Source: Lampris incognitus (lineage: Eukaryota > Chordata > Actinopteri > Lampriformes > Lampridae). From it: a DNA stretch of 64,000 nucleotides. A model generated the notes under the pieces. The model did no database searches, was not told where the DNA came from, and saw only the letters and a list, made by a program, of their open reading frames with translations. Where the stretch lies: the NCBI RefSeq assembly GCF_029633865.1, contig NW_026611504.1, positions 930,001 through 994,000 of the forward strand. The letters run 5' to 3'. Positions 38,814-48,929 of the stretch are shown piece after piece. How positions within the stretch are numbered: the first letter of the stretch is position 1; every line of letters starts with the position of its first letter. The translations under genes and the position numbers were made by a program.

Positions 38814-39984
38814 GTCATTTATGACAAACCAAGAAAGTATATACATTACACATGAATACAATTTCAAAAGTGTTAATTCAAAAAAATTCAAAAACATACA
38901 CAATCAACATAATGGTCAACAATGTTAAAGTAGAAAATGTGTTAAGCATATCAAAACAACATGACAACATCATAACCAGTTATGATGTTGTTATCAATCA
39001 CTTATCAGTTATGCTGAAGATGGAGGCGAAAACCTATCCGTTATAGGAAAAAAATCCTCCTTTTGATTATTTTCAGTCAACAATAAATCGCCTAGATAAA
39101 GCGCCAAAGATAAAATAACAATGGTTCTACATTCTGGGGAACATCTTACCTCACACAGGACGACTATGAGGCCTGTCTGTCAGTTACAAGTCAAATGAAT
39201 TGCTTCAGATGCACATCAACACACTCCATATAAACTCAGCAATCAGACAGAAGTCACAATCATCCCATGTCCTCTCCAACCAAACAGCGCACCTCACTCT
39301 AGAAATGAGTAAAAGACTTGAGACATGGCCTACACTAATCTGAGTGGGTACATCACAAGAAAAACAAAAAAATACAGTGTTGACATTGGGAAAAACTTAT
39401 GTGAATGCTCATAATCCATCTAAAACACACAAAGTCCCCAGTACCATCAAACAATGAATAAACGATGAAACAATAAACGACAGATATCGTCATAACACAG
39501 ATTGGTTTCAAATTAACTAAAAAACAAAACAAAACAAAACAAATAACAAATATCTTGGGAAACTACTCTATGAAATGAAGTGACTGTAGAGACTTGCTAA
39601 AAACTGCCATCGCCATCAGAATTATATGGTGGAACCCAGGGATCAGGAAAATGTTGAATGTGAGCAGCATTAAGTACAGTCCCAAAACAGTATTTATGGA
39701 TCATACCAATCACGCAAGTAGTGACGCAAACAGTGACCAAAACAGAAGATTTTGCGGGGAATCAAAAACCCTTAATATGGGACCAACAATCATAATAGTT
39801 ATTGTAAACTAACAAATCGTTCCCCTGAGCCCAAACCCAATTGTCCTGAAAGGATGCCATGGGCGTGGCCTGTCAGCTAGGGTCATCTCTGTTGGTTCCC
39901 TGAGGCTGACACAGAGATTCACTCTGCACGTCACTTCTTGGTAGCTTGGCATGCTACAGGTGAAAGAGGGCACTATTTCACCCC
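38814..39984 (-). other. Degenerate 3' region of the ERV, no readable envelope gene
   Basis: This is where an envelope gene would lie between integrase and 3' LTR. I see only short open stretches with many stops on the minus strand and no motif that identifies an envelope. The element may never have carried one, or it has decayed. The oligo-A/C run around 39522-39541 is low complexity. Confidence 0.55.
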
Positions 39985-40341
39985 TCACTGTTGTGACCCT
40001 GGTGTAGTTGGACGGTCCTTGTCACTCGGGTCTGGAGCCCGTTTGCAGTGGTTGGCGTGTATCCACGTAGCCCTTTCAGCGACTTTAACCGCTGTCTGTG
40101 TGTTTAGCAGAATCTGGAACGGTCCTGTCCACCGCCTGGCTCGCCAGTTCTTCCTCCATAGGTCTTTCACCACAATCCAGTCGCCTTCTGGTCATGTAAT
40201 GGTCCCGTGGCTGGTGATGGGAGTGCTGCTTTCACCTGCTTGTGGATATCAGACAGAGCCATAGACAAGAGTTGCACAGTAATGAAGCATTCCGTCTTCA
40301 CAATAGTCGGTGTAGTGTAGCTGTCTTTTTGTAGGCTCTAT
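39985..40341 (-). pseudogene. ERV integrase, C-terminal part
   Basis: Minus-strand reading shows QLHYTDYCEDGMLHYC, then after a stop at about 40249 the C-terminal domain typical of retroviral integrases: DLWRKNWRARRWTGPFQILL and VAERATWIHANHCK. It is the continuation of the core at 41059-41459, separated from it by the solo LTR. Confidence 0.85.
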
Positions 40342-41058
40342 TGTTATGGTTACACCGCCCCGAGCTGCCTCCCCGGCACGTTCAAGCCACTCCCCCAGCT
40401 CGGACGTGCCGGAAACATCCGAGCGCTTGGCTCGCGCTCTGAGGAGACGAGCGCTGCGCTGCACCAGGTGTTTGCCATCATCCATCAGGCACACCTGCGG
40501 ACATCAGGCAAGCCTCTACAAGAAGCCTGCCAGAACGTCTGTCCGTGCTTCGAAGTACTGAACCCTGCGGTAAAGCTATGACAAGCCATCCAGCGTTCCT
40601 TGCCCTCTTGCTATTCCGTTTATTCCCAGTGTCTATATTCGTGTCTCTCTTTTTTCCCTCCCGGGACTCTCCCTCCGCGACTTCCACAGCTCCCCGCGTC
40701 TCCCTCGCTCCTCGCCCCCAGCGACCTTCACGTTTTCCCCCCCGGACCTCTCCAGCAATCTCTCCCCGTGTCTCTCTACCTGGACCCCTCCTATTCGGAC
40801 TTGACTTCCTGGATCTCGGACCCGGACTTCCTCGGACAACCCCTTGCTCTACGGATTCGGACTTTGGTAGCTAGGCGCACATCGTCTCAACAACGCCCAC
40901 CTGAGACTCACCTGTCATTATCCCCTGTGGCAGTGTTGTTTGTTTTTCTTCCCTGTATTAAATCGCCCTTCGGGTTGGTTATCCCGGTGCTCTGTTGTCT
41001 GTCTGTCCTTTTGGGTTTCGCTACACTGGCCTCTGGTCTTCATTCGTGATTCATAACA
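40342..41058 (+). repeat. Solo LTR, copy 1 (inserted in ERV integrase)
   Basis: 717 bp with ends TGTTATGG…TCATAACA, flanked by perfect 5-bp duplicates tctat at 40337-40341 and 41059-41063. TG…CA ends plus a 5-bp duplication are LTR hallmarks; no internal region or second LTR is present. It has an ATTAAA-type signal near 40958. The body matches the inverted copy at 45885-46644 (for example accgccccgagctgcc, ctctacaagaagcct, gaccc-gga-cttcctcggacaac). Confidence 0.9.
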
Positions 41059-41976
41059 TCTATGCCTGTATTCAATGGTCTTCCAAACAAAATTTCAAAT
41101 GGACTAAGTCCATTTCTTGACCGTACCCTTGCCCTCATTTGCATCAGGGCAACAGTAAGTGCCTTTGTCCAGGGTAGGCCTGTTTCTTCACAGCACTTTA
41201 CCAATTTGTTTTTGAGAGTGCCATTTTCTCTTTCCACCGCACCTCCGCTAGCCGGATGGCAGTCGCAGTGTTGTCTCATGTCGATGCCAAAATATTCACC
41301 TACTTGTTTAAAGGCAGTGCTTACAAAGAGTGCCCCATTGCCACTGCTAACTTTAGCTGGAATTCCCCATCGTGGAATTATTTCTCTGACTAGAGCCTTT
41401 GCCACTGCACTAACATCTTGTTTGGTAGTAGGGAACACTCTGACCCATTTCGAGAACATGTCTACAATAACGAGGCAATATTTATTTCCCTCGTTAATTC
41501 AATCAAATCCATTTGGTCAAATGGTTTCTCTGGTGGGGGGTGTCCTGCAATGTTATTCGTCGAACAAATTATGCATGATTGACAACATCTTTGAGAATAA
41601 TTTGTGAAGCCTTTAGTAAACCAGTGTTGTGAAATAGCCTCCATCATCCCCCCTTCTGATACATGGTCTGCACTGTGTCAAATTGGCATAGTGGGGAAAC
41701 AGGTATTTAGGCAAGCATGGTCTACCGTTGGAACTGTACCATACCCCATCTTTGACAGCACAGCCGTGCTTCCGCCACTAAGCTTTCTCCATCTGGTCCG
41801 CTCGTTGTTGTAAGTCCTGTAAATCAACTGTGGGAGTGTCAGGTGTGCTAGAGTCATCACATAGAAAAACAAAAGTGGTGGTTAGATCTTGCTGAGCTGC
41901 TGTTTTGGCAGCTGGTTGCGCTCTGGCGTTGCCCTGTGAAACAGGATCGTTATTACGAGTGTGAGCCTCACATTTG
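41059..41976 (-). pseudogene. ERV pol: RNase H end and integrase N-terminal/core domains
   Basis: Minus strand from 41976: the tail of RNase H (VSQGNARAQPAAKTAAQ), a linker, a zinc-binding region with a CQSCIICS motif (about 41565), and the catalytic core. The first Asp lies just before MFSKWVRVFP (about 41459). The second catalytic position reads SSGNGALF where SSDNG is expected, so the aspartate is lost. The Glu is kept in HPASGGAVERENGTL (about 41250). A stop lies near 41770 and frameshifts occur around 41460 and 41640. It ends at the solo LTR on one side and the Gypsy LTR on the other. Confidence 0.88.
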
Positions 41977-42214
41977 TGTTGTGTTCAGTAATCTAGTTAC
42001 CCTATATTACATTGAGTTCTATACTGCCAACCGCTAGAGGGCGCTGTATTCTTAGGTCACTAGTAACAGTAGGTTAGGTTGAATCTTTGAATGTTGTGAG
42101 TTGCTGCTGAGAACCTGTCGGAGCATGTTGGAAGCTAACGGTCTGCCTTGCAATTCTTTTAGTAAAGTTTATTAAGCAATACGCCGTGTGGTGATTCTAC
42201 CAAAGAATATAACA
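41977..42214 (+). repeat. 5' LTR of the older Mag-like element
   Basis: Starts tgttgtgttcag, ends aatataaca, with an internal ccgctagagggcgctg. Matches 46744-46981. Confidence 0.93.
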
Positions 42215-42217
42215 AAT

Positions 42218-42227
42218 TGGCGACGAG
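42218..42227 (+). promoter_or_regulatory. Primer-binding site (tRNA-Ser type)
   Basis: TGGCGACGAG three bases inside the LTR, identical to the site of the sister element at 33423. Confidence 0.8.
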
Positions 42228-42256
42228 ACGGACCTCCATACTTTAAAACGGAAAAG

Positions 42257-43015
42257 ATGGCCAGTGCACCATTTCCAGATCTTTTTTTGTCGTGCCCGGG
42301 AGAACCGGCGATACTTTTCAACACGTGGGTGAAGATGTTCGAGAATTACCTTCTCGTGATCAATGCAACTGACAACGCGTGGCCTGAGGCAAGGAAAAGA
42401 GCACTACTTCTGCATTGTTTGGGCTCGGAAGGGCAGCGGATCTTCCATACATTGCCGGACACAGGTCAGGATTTAGCATCCGCCATTACGGCATTACAGG
42501 GCCATTTTACGCCGACGGTGAACATAGTTGTGGAGCGGCATGCTTTCAGAAAAAGAGTGCAGGGAGCACAAGAATCCATAGTGCAATACATTGCTGCATT
42601 AAGAGAACTGGCTGCAACGTGTGAATTTCCAAACACTGATGACATGATTCGAGATCAGCTCGTGGAGCATGTAGCTAACCCTCGCATTAGAGAGAGGTTA
42701 TTGACAAGCCTGACATTAGCCGATGCTATTACCATAGCTAATCAACGTGAAGCAGCTACCCTATAAGCTAAGTCTATTGCAGGTTAGCAGCAAATACCAG
42801 TACAAGTTGTGCAGACCCAGAAAACTGCACGCGGCCAGGGAAAGCCACACAAGGGTGCATATGCAAAGTCTGCTCAGAAATCTGCTACAGCCTCCTCCGC
42901 ACGTACCTGCTACCGGTGTGGTTCAGAGAAACACCTTGCTAACTCACAGGAATGTCCAGCTGCAAAAGCAACATGCAGAGGTTGCAATAAAAAAGGACAC
43001 TTTGCCCATGTGTGA
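42257..43015 (+). pseudogene. Gag of the older Mag-like element
   Basis: Open from MASAPFPDLFLSCPG (42257) to a stop at 42764, about 169 residues of capsid-like protein. It includes the GSEGQRIFHTLPDTG segment that the younger element has lost. A shifted frame then carries the nucleocapsid with CYRCGSEKHLANSQEC and CRGCNKKGHFAHV, followed by a stop where the last zinc cysteine would be. The start lies 30 bp after the primer site, as in its sister. Confidence 0.88.
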
Positions 43016-45663
43016 AAGCAGTCTCAGCAGACTCATTCAGTGAAGGAGGTTGTCATGCCTGAATATACACTCCTGCTTGTGGAAGGAACAGGCACCCCTG
43101 ATAAGATAGTGTTCAGTGGACATTCAAACAGCGAAAGTGGTGAAGACAGTGAAACTAACGGTGGATACGGGTGCTTCAGTGTCTGTTTTACCTCGATGCA
43201 TCTACGAGGAGCACTTCAAAGAAGCTCCTCTACAACAATCCTGAGTCCGTCTAGTGACATACTCACGGACCCCTATCAACGTGCTGGGCTGCATGGAAGC
43301 GACCGTTCACATGAATGGCATAAAAGGGCCAGCCAGCCTCTATGTAGTGGACTCTGGGACTGCACTTATGGGGAGTGACCTCATATCCGCTCTCTGCCTG
43401 CGCATCGAAGGTAACGCGGTATATCCGCCATCCGCAGCACCTCCATCTCTGCCCACCGTTGCAGTGTCAGTGGGATGTCTCACCACCCAGCCAGCCTCAC
43501 CTGCAACCGTAGGCTGTGCAAGAGCTTTCATGCATAAAGTGACAGTGTCACCGGACACTGCCAGTGCGTCAGAAACTGAGATGCCTTCCTTTCTCCGTGC
43601 GAGCTGATGTGTCAGCGGAGCTGAATCGTCTCCTTTCAGCTGGTGTGATAGAGTGCATCGATGCTTCGCCGTGTATCTCACCTATCGTGGTCACACAGAA
43701 GAAAACAGGAGGGATTCGAATGTGTGTGGACCTTCGAGAATCCAACAAAGGGATTGTAGTAGATAGCTACCCCCTTCCTCACATGGAGGAACTACTCTCT
43801 ACACTGACAGGTGCTACTGTGTTTTCAGCTATTGATTTGGAGAGTGCATATCACCAAGTGCCGCTGCATCCCGAAAGTTGGGATTTAACAGCTTTCATCA
43901 CACATGATGGGCTGTTTCGGTTCTGCAGAGTTCCCCACGGCCTGGCTTCAGCCCCTTCAAAAGTTGATGGAGACAGTGTTGAAGGGTGTGCCTAATGTTC
44001 AGAACTACCTGGATGACGTCATCTGCTACGGGCGCACAGCACAGGAACATGACACAGCTCTGGAAACTGTCTAACAACGGCTGGAAGCAGCAGGCCTGCG
44101 GCTGAACGAAAAGAAATGCCACTTCCGCCAAGCCAGTCTGAAGTTCCTGGGACACCTGGTGATAGCAAAAGGCAATCGAGACTCACACAGAGCACTTGCA
44201 GGCCATCACTCAGGCCCCGGCTCCCAAAGATGCGGGCAGCCTCCGCTCCTTCCTAGGTATGCTCTTGTGGTATGCAAAGTTTATACCCAACTACGCTACA
44301 GAGATAGAGCCTCTCCGTGCCTGTCTGCGACAAGAGGGCACATTCGAGTGGACTGAAGAGGCTCAGAAATGCTTCCTGACTACGAAACAGCTGCTGGTGG
44401 ACAGCCCGGCGTTTGCTCTATTCAATCCGGACTTCCCAACCGTAATTTCGACTGACACCTCCGACTACGGACTGGGAGCTGTGTTCACCCAGATGCATCC
44501 AGACCACACAGAACGCACAGTGGCGTTTGCTTCACGTTCACTGACTTCAACAGAGAGGAAATAATCCACTGTAGAGAAAGAGGTTCTTGCGTGCGTCTGG
44601 GCAGTGGAGAAATGGAGGACATATCTGTGGGGCAGGAATTCCACACTGCGCACTGATCATCAAGCCCTCACTTACACTCATCTCCACAAAAGGTGCAGAT
44701 CGAGCAGGGATGCGTATTGCACGATGGTCTGCGCGTCTCCTCTGTTTCACCTATGATGTCGTGTATCGGGCTGGATCACTAAACCATACAGCCGACTGCC
44801 TCTCACGTTTACTTCTACCTGCTGCCTCCCCTCTGGTCGAGGACACAGAACCTGAGTTAGTGGCCTTGCTGTCGAAGGCCTCTGTCTGTGTCTCCGGGGA
44901 AGTTTGAAGATGCTTCCTTCTCCTGCCCTGAACTTGCATCTCTGCGTGAGCAAATCAACCAGCAGTGGCCGCCCTCTGTTTAAATGGTGAATCCAGTGCT
45001 GCAACCATGCTACAAGATCAGGCAGGAACTGTGTGTGAAGGACAACTTAGTGTTTCGAGGGTTACGCTTGGTTGTGCCTGTCTCCTTGCGCTGCAAACTC
45101 ATTGCCCTGGCTCACGAAGGCCACCAGGGTATTGTGCGAATGAAGCAACGCTTGCGTGAGCTGTACTGGTTTCCTGGTATTGATGCACTGGTACGCTCAG
45201 AGATATCTACATGCTCACTGTGTCAAAGCTCAGACAAGTCAGCAAAAGTGTCTGAGGCACCACTGCAACCGGTACCTCTGCCTGAGGGCCCCTGGAGTAA
45301 GCTGGGCGTGGACATTGTTGGACCGTTTGAAACTGCAACATGGGACTGTAAGTTCGCAATCACTTTGACCGACTACTACTCAACGTGGCCCGAAGTTGCT
45401 TTCGCTTCATCTGTCACCACGGAAACAGTGCACCCATCCTGATAAAAAGGAAAGTGGGTCCTAGCATTTACATCCTGGATGATGGTAAAGCATGACATGC
45501 TTCCCATTTGACCACGGTACCCCTGGGACTGCCTGACTACTCAAAGCAACCAAAGACTGGTGCTGAAACATCTGTGGAGCCTGGAATGTCCCAAGGAATG
45601 GGTAACCGTCCCGTCAGAGAGCACAAGCCCCCAGCCTGGCTTGAGGACTATGAGACTTCATAG
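43016..45663 (+). pseudogene. Pol of the older Mag-like element, integrase core deleted
   Basis: Protease shows VDTGASVSVLP (about 43160) in a damaged frame. Reverse transcriptase has FSAIDLESAYHQV (about 43830) and NYLDDVICYG (about 44007). RNase H has STDTSDYGLGAVF (about 44450) and LRTDHQALT (about 44650). Integrase has HEGHQGIVRMKQR (about 45115), CSLCQSSDKS and the first catalytic DIVGPF (about 45310). At about 45430 the reading jumps from SSVTTETV to the C-terminal PILIKRKVGP. The stretch with the second Asp and the Glu is therefore deleted. The end RPVREHKPPAWLEDYE matches the sister's end. Many stops and frameshifts. Confidence 0.9.
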
Positions 45664-45884
45664 AAAAAAAAAAAACATGTTCTTACTGTGAATTCAAATG
45701 GAAAAAAAAACATGTTCTTACTGTGAATGAAAAATATTGTGATTATCTGGTAAAATTTGTAATGAGATAATACTGAGATAATTTGGTTAAATGTGAGCAC
45801 TATTAGATCATTGTGATTGCCATCTGGAAACCCCTGGTTATGTGAAAAAAAACTAATAAGCATTTTTGTTGTTGAAGCTTATAC

Positions 45885-46644
45885 TGTTATGCTCGCGCAC
45901 CAGAACCCGACCCGTGTGGCGAAACCCAAGACAGACAGACACAGGATGACTTCAAAATCCAAAAGGTGGTTTTATTGTGGGAGGGGAAGGTATGGTGCGA
46001 AAAACGTTCTGTTAGTGGGATGTGTGAATAAACTATGTGTGGTGTCCCGTGGTTTGCGTGTATAACTATGTGTGAGTGTTTTTAGCCTATGTGTGGTGCG
46101 GTATGTAAATGACCAGGAGGTGTTGAAATAGTGTGCGTGCACCTGGCAAGAAAGTCCAGTCCGTGATCCAACAGGGGTTGTCCGAGGAAGTCCGGGTCCG
46201 AGATCCTGGAAGTCGAGTCCGAAAGGAGGGGTCCAGGTAGAGGGACAAGGGGGGAGATCGCAGGAGAGGTCCGGGGAAAAACGTGAAGATCGCTGAGGAC
46301 AGGGGAGCCGTGGAAGTCGCGGAGGGAGAGTCTTGGGAGGAAACAGAGACACGAAGATAAGACACTGGGGAATAAAGAGAATGCAAGGAACGCTGGAGGG
46401 CTTGTCAGAACTTTACCGCAGGGTTCAGTACGTCGAAGCACGGAGTGGTGTTCTGGGAGGCTTCTTGTAGAGGGCTGCCTGATTGCCGCAGGTGTGCCTG
46501 ATGGATGACGGCAAACACCTGGTGCAGTGCAGCTCTCATCAACTCAGAGCGCGAGCCGAGCGCTCGGATGTTTCCGGCACGTCCGGGGTGGGGGAGTGGC
46601 TTGAACGTGCCGGGGAGGCAGCTCGGGGCGGTGTAACCACAACA
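45885..46644 (-). repeat. Solo LTR, copy 2 (inserted in the older Mag-like element)
   Basis: 760 bp, inverted relative to the copy at 40342-41058. On the minus strand it starts TGTTGTGGTTACACC and ends GCGAGCATAACA. It is flanked by perfect 5-bp duplicates tatac at 45880-45884 and 46645-46649. On the minus strand AATAAAACC near 45975 looks like its polyadenylation signal. Confidence 0.9.
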
Positions 46645-46733
46645 TATACATTGTGATAGCGTAAAGAAATAATACAAGTAGATGTTATTGTTATTGATAC
46701 AGTGTTATGCAAAGACGCGCAATTATTTTAAGT

Positions 46734-46743
46734 AAAGGGGGGC
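46734..46743 (+). promoter_or_regulatory. Polypurine tract of the older Mag-like element
   Basis: aaaggggggc directly before the 3' LTR. It shows that the solo LTR inserted upstream of it without removing the element's end. Confidence 0.7.
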
Positions 46744-46981
46744 TGTTGTGTTCAGTCATCTAGTTACCCTATATTACATGAGTTCTATACTGCCAACCGC
46801 TAGAGGGCGCTGTATTCTTAGGTCACTAATAACAGTAGGTTAGGTTGACTCTTTGAATGTTGTTGTGAGTTGCTGCTGAGAACCTGTCGGAGCATGTGGA
46901 AGCTAACAGTCTGCCTTGCAATTATTTTAGTGAATTTTATTAAGCAATACGTCATGTGGTTATTCTACCAAAGAATATAAC
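46744..46981 (+). repeat. 3' LTR of the older Mag-like element
   Basis: 238 bp matching 41977-42214 with several substitutions and indels. It ends aatataac and lacks the final a, because the next base begins a copia LTR. Confidence 0.93.
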
Positions 46982-47279
46982 TGTTGCGATATGACACCAG
47001 TGTATTTGTATGACTGTGTTACTGTGTATTATTATTTTGTTTACAGTCAGTGATGAATTTTTTTGTCCACAAGTGGGCGGTGTTGCGCTTGCATGCGCGG
47101 ATTGATTACGTCACTGAGACGCTGTTCATTCTTCTTCTCTCAAAACGACCGAATAAACGGAGGCTGCATTTTTTCCCTCCAGCAGAAGTTCGGTAGTCAG
47201 TACGATTCTTTATAACGGTTTAATAATCCACTTCATCTGCGCAGAGATAGACATAAAGTATTAGTCTAGTCTTCTAACA
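46982..47279 (+). repeat. LTR of the copia-type element
   Basis: 298 bp, from tgttgcgatatgac to gtcttctaaca, ending TGTT…AACA. It contains an acgaccgaataaacgg segment with an AATAAA signal at about 47152. The 3' edge is fixed by the primer site that follows directly. Confidence 0.82.
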
Positions 47280-47293
47280 GGTTATGGGCCCAG
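47280..47293 (+). promoter_or_regulatory. Copia-style primer-binding site (anticodon region of initiator tRNA-Met)
   Basis: GGTTATGGGCCCAG is complementary to the anticodon-loop region of initiator tRNA-Met (CTGGGCCCATAACC), not to its 3' end. Drosophila copia is known to prime with a cleaved half of this tRNA. The position directly after the LTR supports the call. Confidence 0.85.
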
Positions 47294-47474
47294 GTAACGT
47301 TGGATTATTTAGTAGTTTGATAAAAGAAGTACACGAAGTGTGATAACCTCGGATGGCGGGATGCGCGCAGGTTAGCACGGAGTAGCAAGTTAGTAAGTGT
47401 GAAGCTAGTTAGCATCGAGAGAGCCTATCGGGAAGCTAACGGAACGCTAAGCTAAGCTAACGCTACCTAGGGAG

Positions 47475-48299
47475 ATGGAACGGAAGAAGAGCAGGTGGCC
47501 CACATTCAACGGACAGGCCGATGAGTATGAACTGTGGGAAGAGCGAGTGCTCTGTTGCATGCATGGTGTGGGACTGAAAACCACCATTCTTACCGAGCCC
47601 GTGGGACCTTTGACAGCGGAAGAGCAGGCCCTAGACGAGGAGCGGAACGCGGACGCCTACTGCCCATTGGCGCCTTTATTGGACAACACAAGCTTGGGAC
47701 TGATCTTCAGAGAAACGAAGAACAAAGGTAGAGAGAGTCTACGGGTGTTGCGGGAACATTACATTGGTAAGGGCAGAACCTGGATTGTCACTCTGTATGT
47801 AACATTGACTGGGCTAAAGAAAGCTGATAATGAGACGATAACCGAATACATTATCCGAGCTGAACAAATCATTACGGCTCTCAAAGGGGCGGGAGAAGCA
47901 CCGAGTGAGGGACTAATGATGGCCATGGTGATGAGGGGGTTACCCGAGAGATATAAGCCATTCACTCTAATGGTGACACATGGCGACAGTGAGTTGACAT
48001 TGGGACAATTTAAGGCTAAATTGAGAGACTTTGAGGCGGCTGAAGATGTAGGTAATGCTACAGCATCGGACGAGACGTCCGAGAGGGTGATGAAGGCCCA
48101 CGCAGCGCCTAAAAAAAAGCCAGTGAAACGGTATGAGGGAGATGATGAACAAACGGTGTGCTGGCGATGCGGTGACAAAGGCCATCGGAAAACGGACTGT
48201 TCACGCAGCGTGTGGTGCAGCTTCCGCCGGGTCAAGGGTCACACGGACAAAGTGTGCAAGAAAAAGGACCGCGCTGATGGAGCCAGGTGTGCACGCTAG
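47475..48299 (+). CDS. Copia-type Gag
   Basis: Open frame of 274 residues. MERKKSRWPTFNGQADEYELWE is the kind of start seen in copia Gag, followed by a helical capsid-like part (LRVLREHYIGKGR, about residue 95; LPERYKPFTLMV, about 160). A CCHC knuckle CWRCGDKGHRKTDC (about 231) and a second Cys/His group SVWCSFRRVKGHTDKVC follow. The frame ends at a TAG (48297), but the same frame continues past it with a glycine-rich stretch into protease. The stop is therefore either a point mutation or a gag-pol boundary. It would form the particle of the element. Confidence 0.85.
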   Translation: MERKKSRWPTFNGQADEYELWEERVLCCMHGVGLKTTILTEPVGPLTAEEQALDEERNADAYCPLAPLLDNTSLGLIFRETKNKGRESLRVLREHYIGKGRTWIVTLYVTLTGLKKADNETITEYIIRAEQIITALKGAGEAPSEGLMMAMVMRGLPERYKPFTLMVTHGDSELTLGQFKAKLRDFEAAEDVGNATASDETSERVMKAHAAPKKKPVKRYEGDDEQTVCWRCGDKGHRKTDCSRSVWCSFRRVKGHTDKVCKKKDRADGARCAR

Positions 48300-48635
48300 C
48301 AACGTGGCGGCGGCGGTGGTGGTCACGGAGCAGGTCGAGGTCAGGGACCGGGGAATGCTGCGGAAGAAGAGGACTACATCTTCAGAGTGCAGCCTGGAGA
48401 GACCAGCTCAGCAGGACCAGGACGACAGCAACAGTTCAAACCAGGATTGATTGTGGACTGTGGGGCTTCTTCCCACATAGTCAATGATAAGAAGAAGTTC
48501 AAGAGCTTTGACAGCTCGTTCGAGCCAGAGAAACACTGCATAGAGCTGGCGGACGGTAAGCGCACCTTTGGTGTGGTGCAGGGCAGGGGAGATGCTACGG
48601 TATGTCTGCTCGACAGTGTGCCTTATCGACTAGAG
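48300..48635 (+). pseudogene. Copia-type protease start, truncated
   Basis: In frame with gag: a Gly/Arg-rich linker, DYIFRVQPGETSS, then the protease signature IVDCGASSHIVND (about 48450) and FDSSFEPEKHCIELADG. Copia proteases typically read D-S/C-G-A-S-x-H. The family-like reading ends in VCLLDS at about 48620. What follows matches ERV sequence on the other strand, so the element stops there. Confidence 0.82.
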
Positions 48636-48752
48636 CAGCATTTACAGAAGTCACAGCTGGTGTGCAGAGTTTCCATTCATACACATAAAGCAGAATGTCC
48701 GAGCTGTATTTCTCAAATGAGTGAATATCACAGAAAACTAATTTGCTGAGCC
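48636..48752 (-). pseudogene. ERV segment downstream of protease
   Basis: Read on the minus strand, this stretch continues the ERV frame once the LINE (48766-50107) and one copy of its duplication are removed: a TPEGVSVT segment at about 50120, then LSKLVFCDIHSF and LYVYEWKLCTP here. It shows that the LINE entered an ERV that was contiguous at this point. Confidence 0.7.
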
Positions 48753-48791
48753 GGGTAACACTCACTGGTGCGATGGCAGTGAGCTGTCAAT

Positions 48792-48826
48792 GGGTTAGGG
48801 TTAGGGATAGGGTTAGGGTTAGGGTT
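48792..48826 (+). repeat. Short interstitial telomeric repeat
   Basis: About five and a half TTAGGG units, one of them changed to ATAGGG. It lies inside the LINE's target duplication, at the 5' end of the insert. Confidence 0.9.
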
Positions 48827-48929
48827 ATCCGTCAGAGTTATTGTATCGCCTCATTGTTAATCTAATTGTTAATCTAATCTAATTAACAATACATATATGA
48901 AATTTTCGTATAACACTTGTTGAACCTCA

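Larger units (their letters stand above)
41977..46981 (+). mobile_element. Second Mag-like Ty3/Gypsy retrotransposon, older and degraded
   Basis: Two 238-bp LTRs enclose gag and pol homologous to the element at 33207-37978, with the same tRNA-Ser primer site. The LTRs differ by roughly ten substitutions and four small indels, so it inserted earlier than the other element. It carries a solo LTR (45885-46644) between pol and the 3' LTR and a large integrase deletion. The left flank is ERV pol; the right end directly meets a copia LTR, so no target duplication can be seen. Confidence 0.93.
46982..48635 (+). mobile_element. Ty1/copia-type retrotransposon, 5' part only
   Basis: An LTR, an internal-tRNA primer site, gag and the start of protease, then a break into ERV sequence at about 48635. 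Integrase, reverse transcriptase, RNase H and the 3' LTR are absent. It sits at the very end of the preceding Gypsy LTR. Copia elements are uncommon in fish compared with Gypsy. Confidence 0.85.

Noticed and set aside
38814..39984. Envelope gene of the ERV
   Set aside because: The location is right, but there is no long frame and no diagnostic motif. Hydrophobic short stretches are not enough to call one.
40545..41049. Open frames rich in Ser, Pro and Leu in the solo LTR (plus strand), and their counterparts at 46082-46441
   Set aside because: The same sequence occurs twice as an LTR with target duplications. The frames come from pyrimidine-rich composition and do not match between copies.
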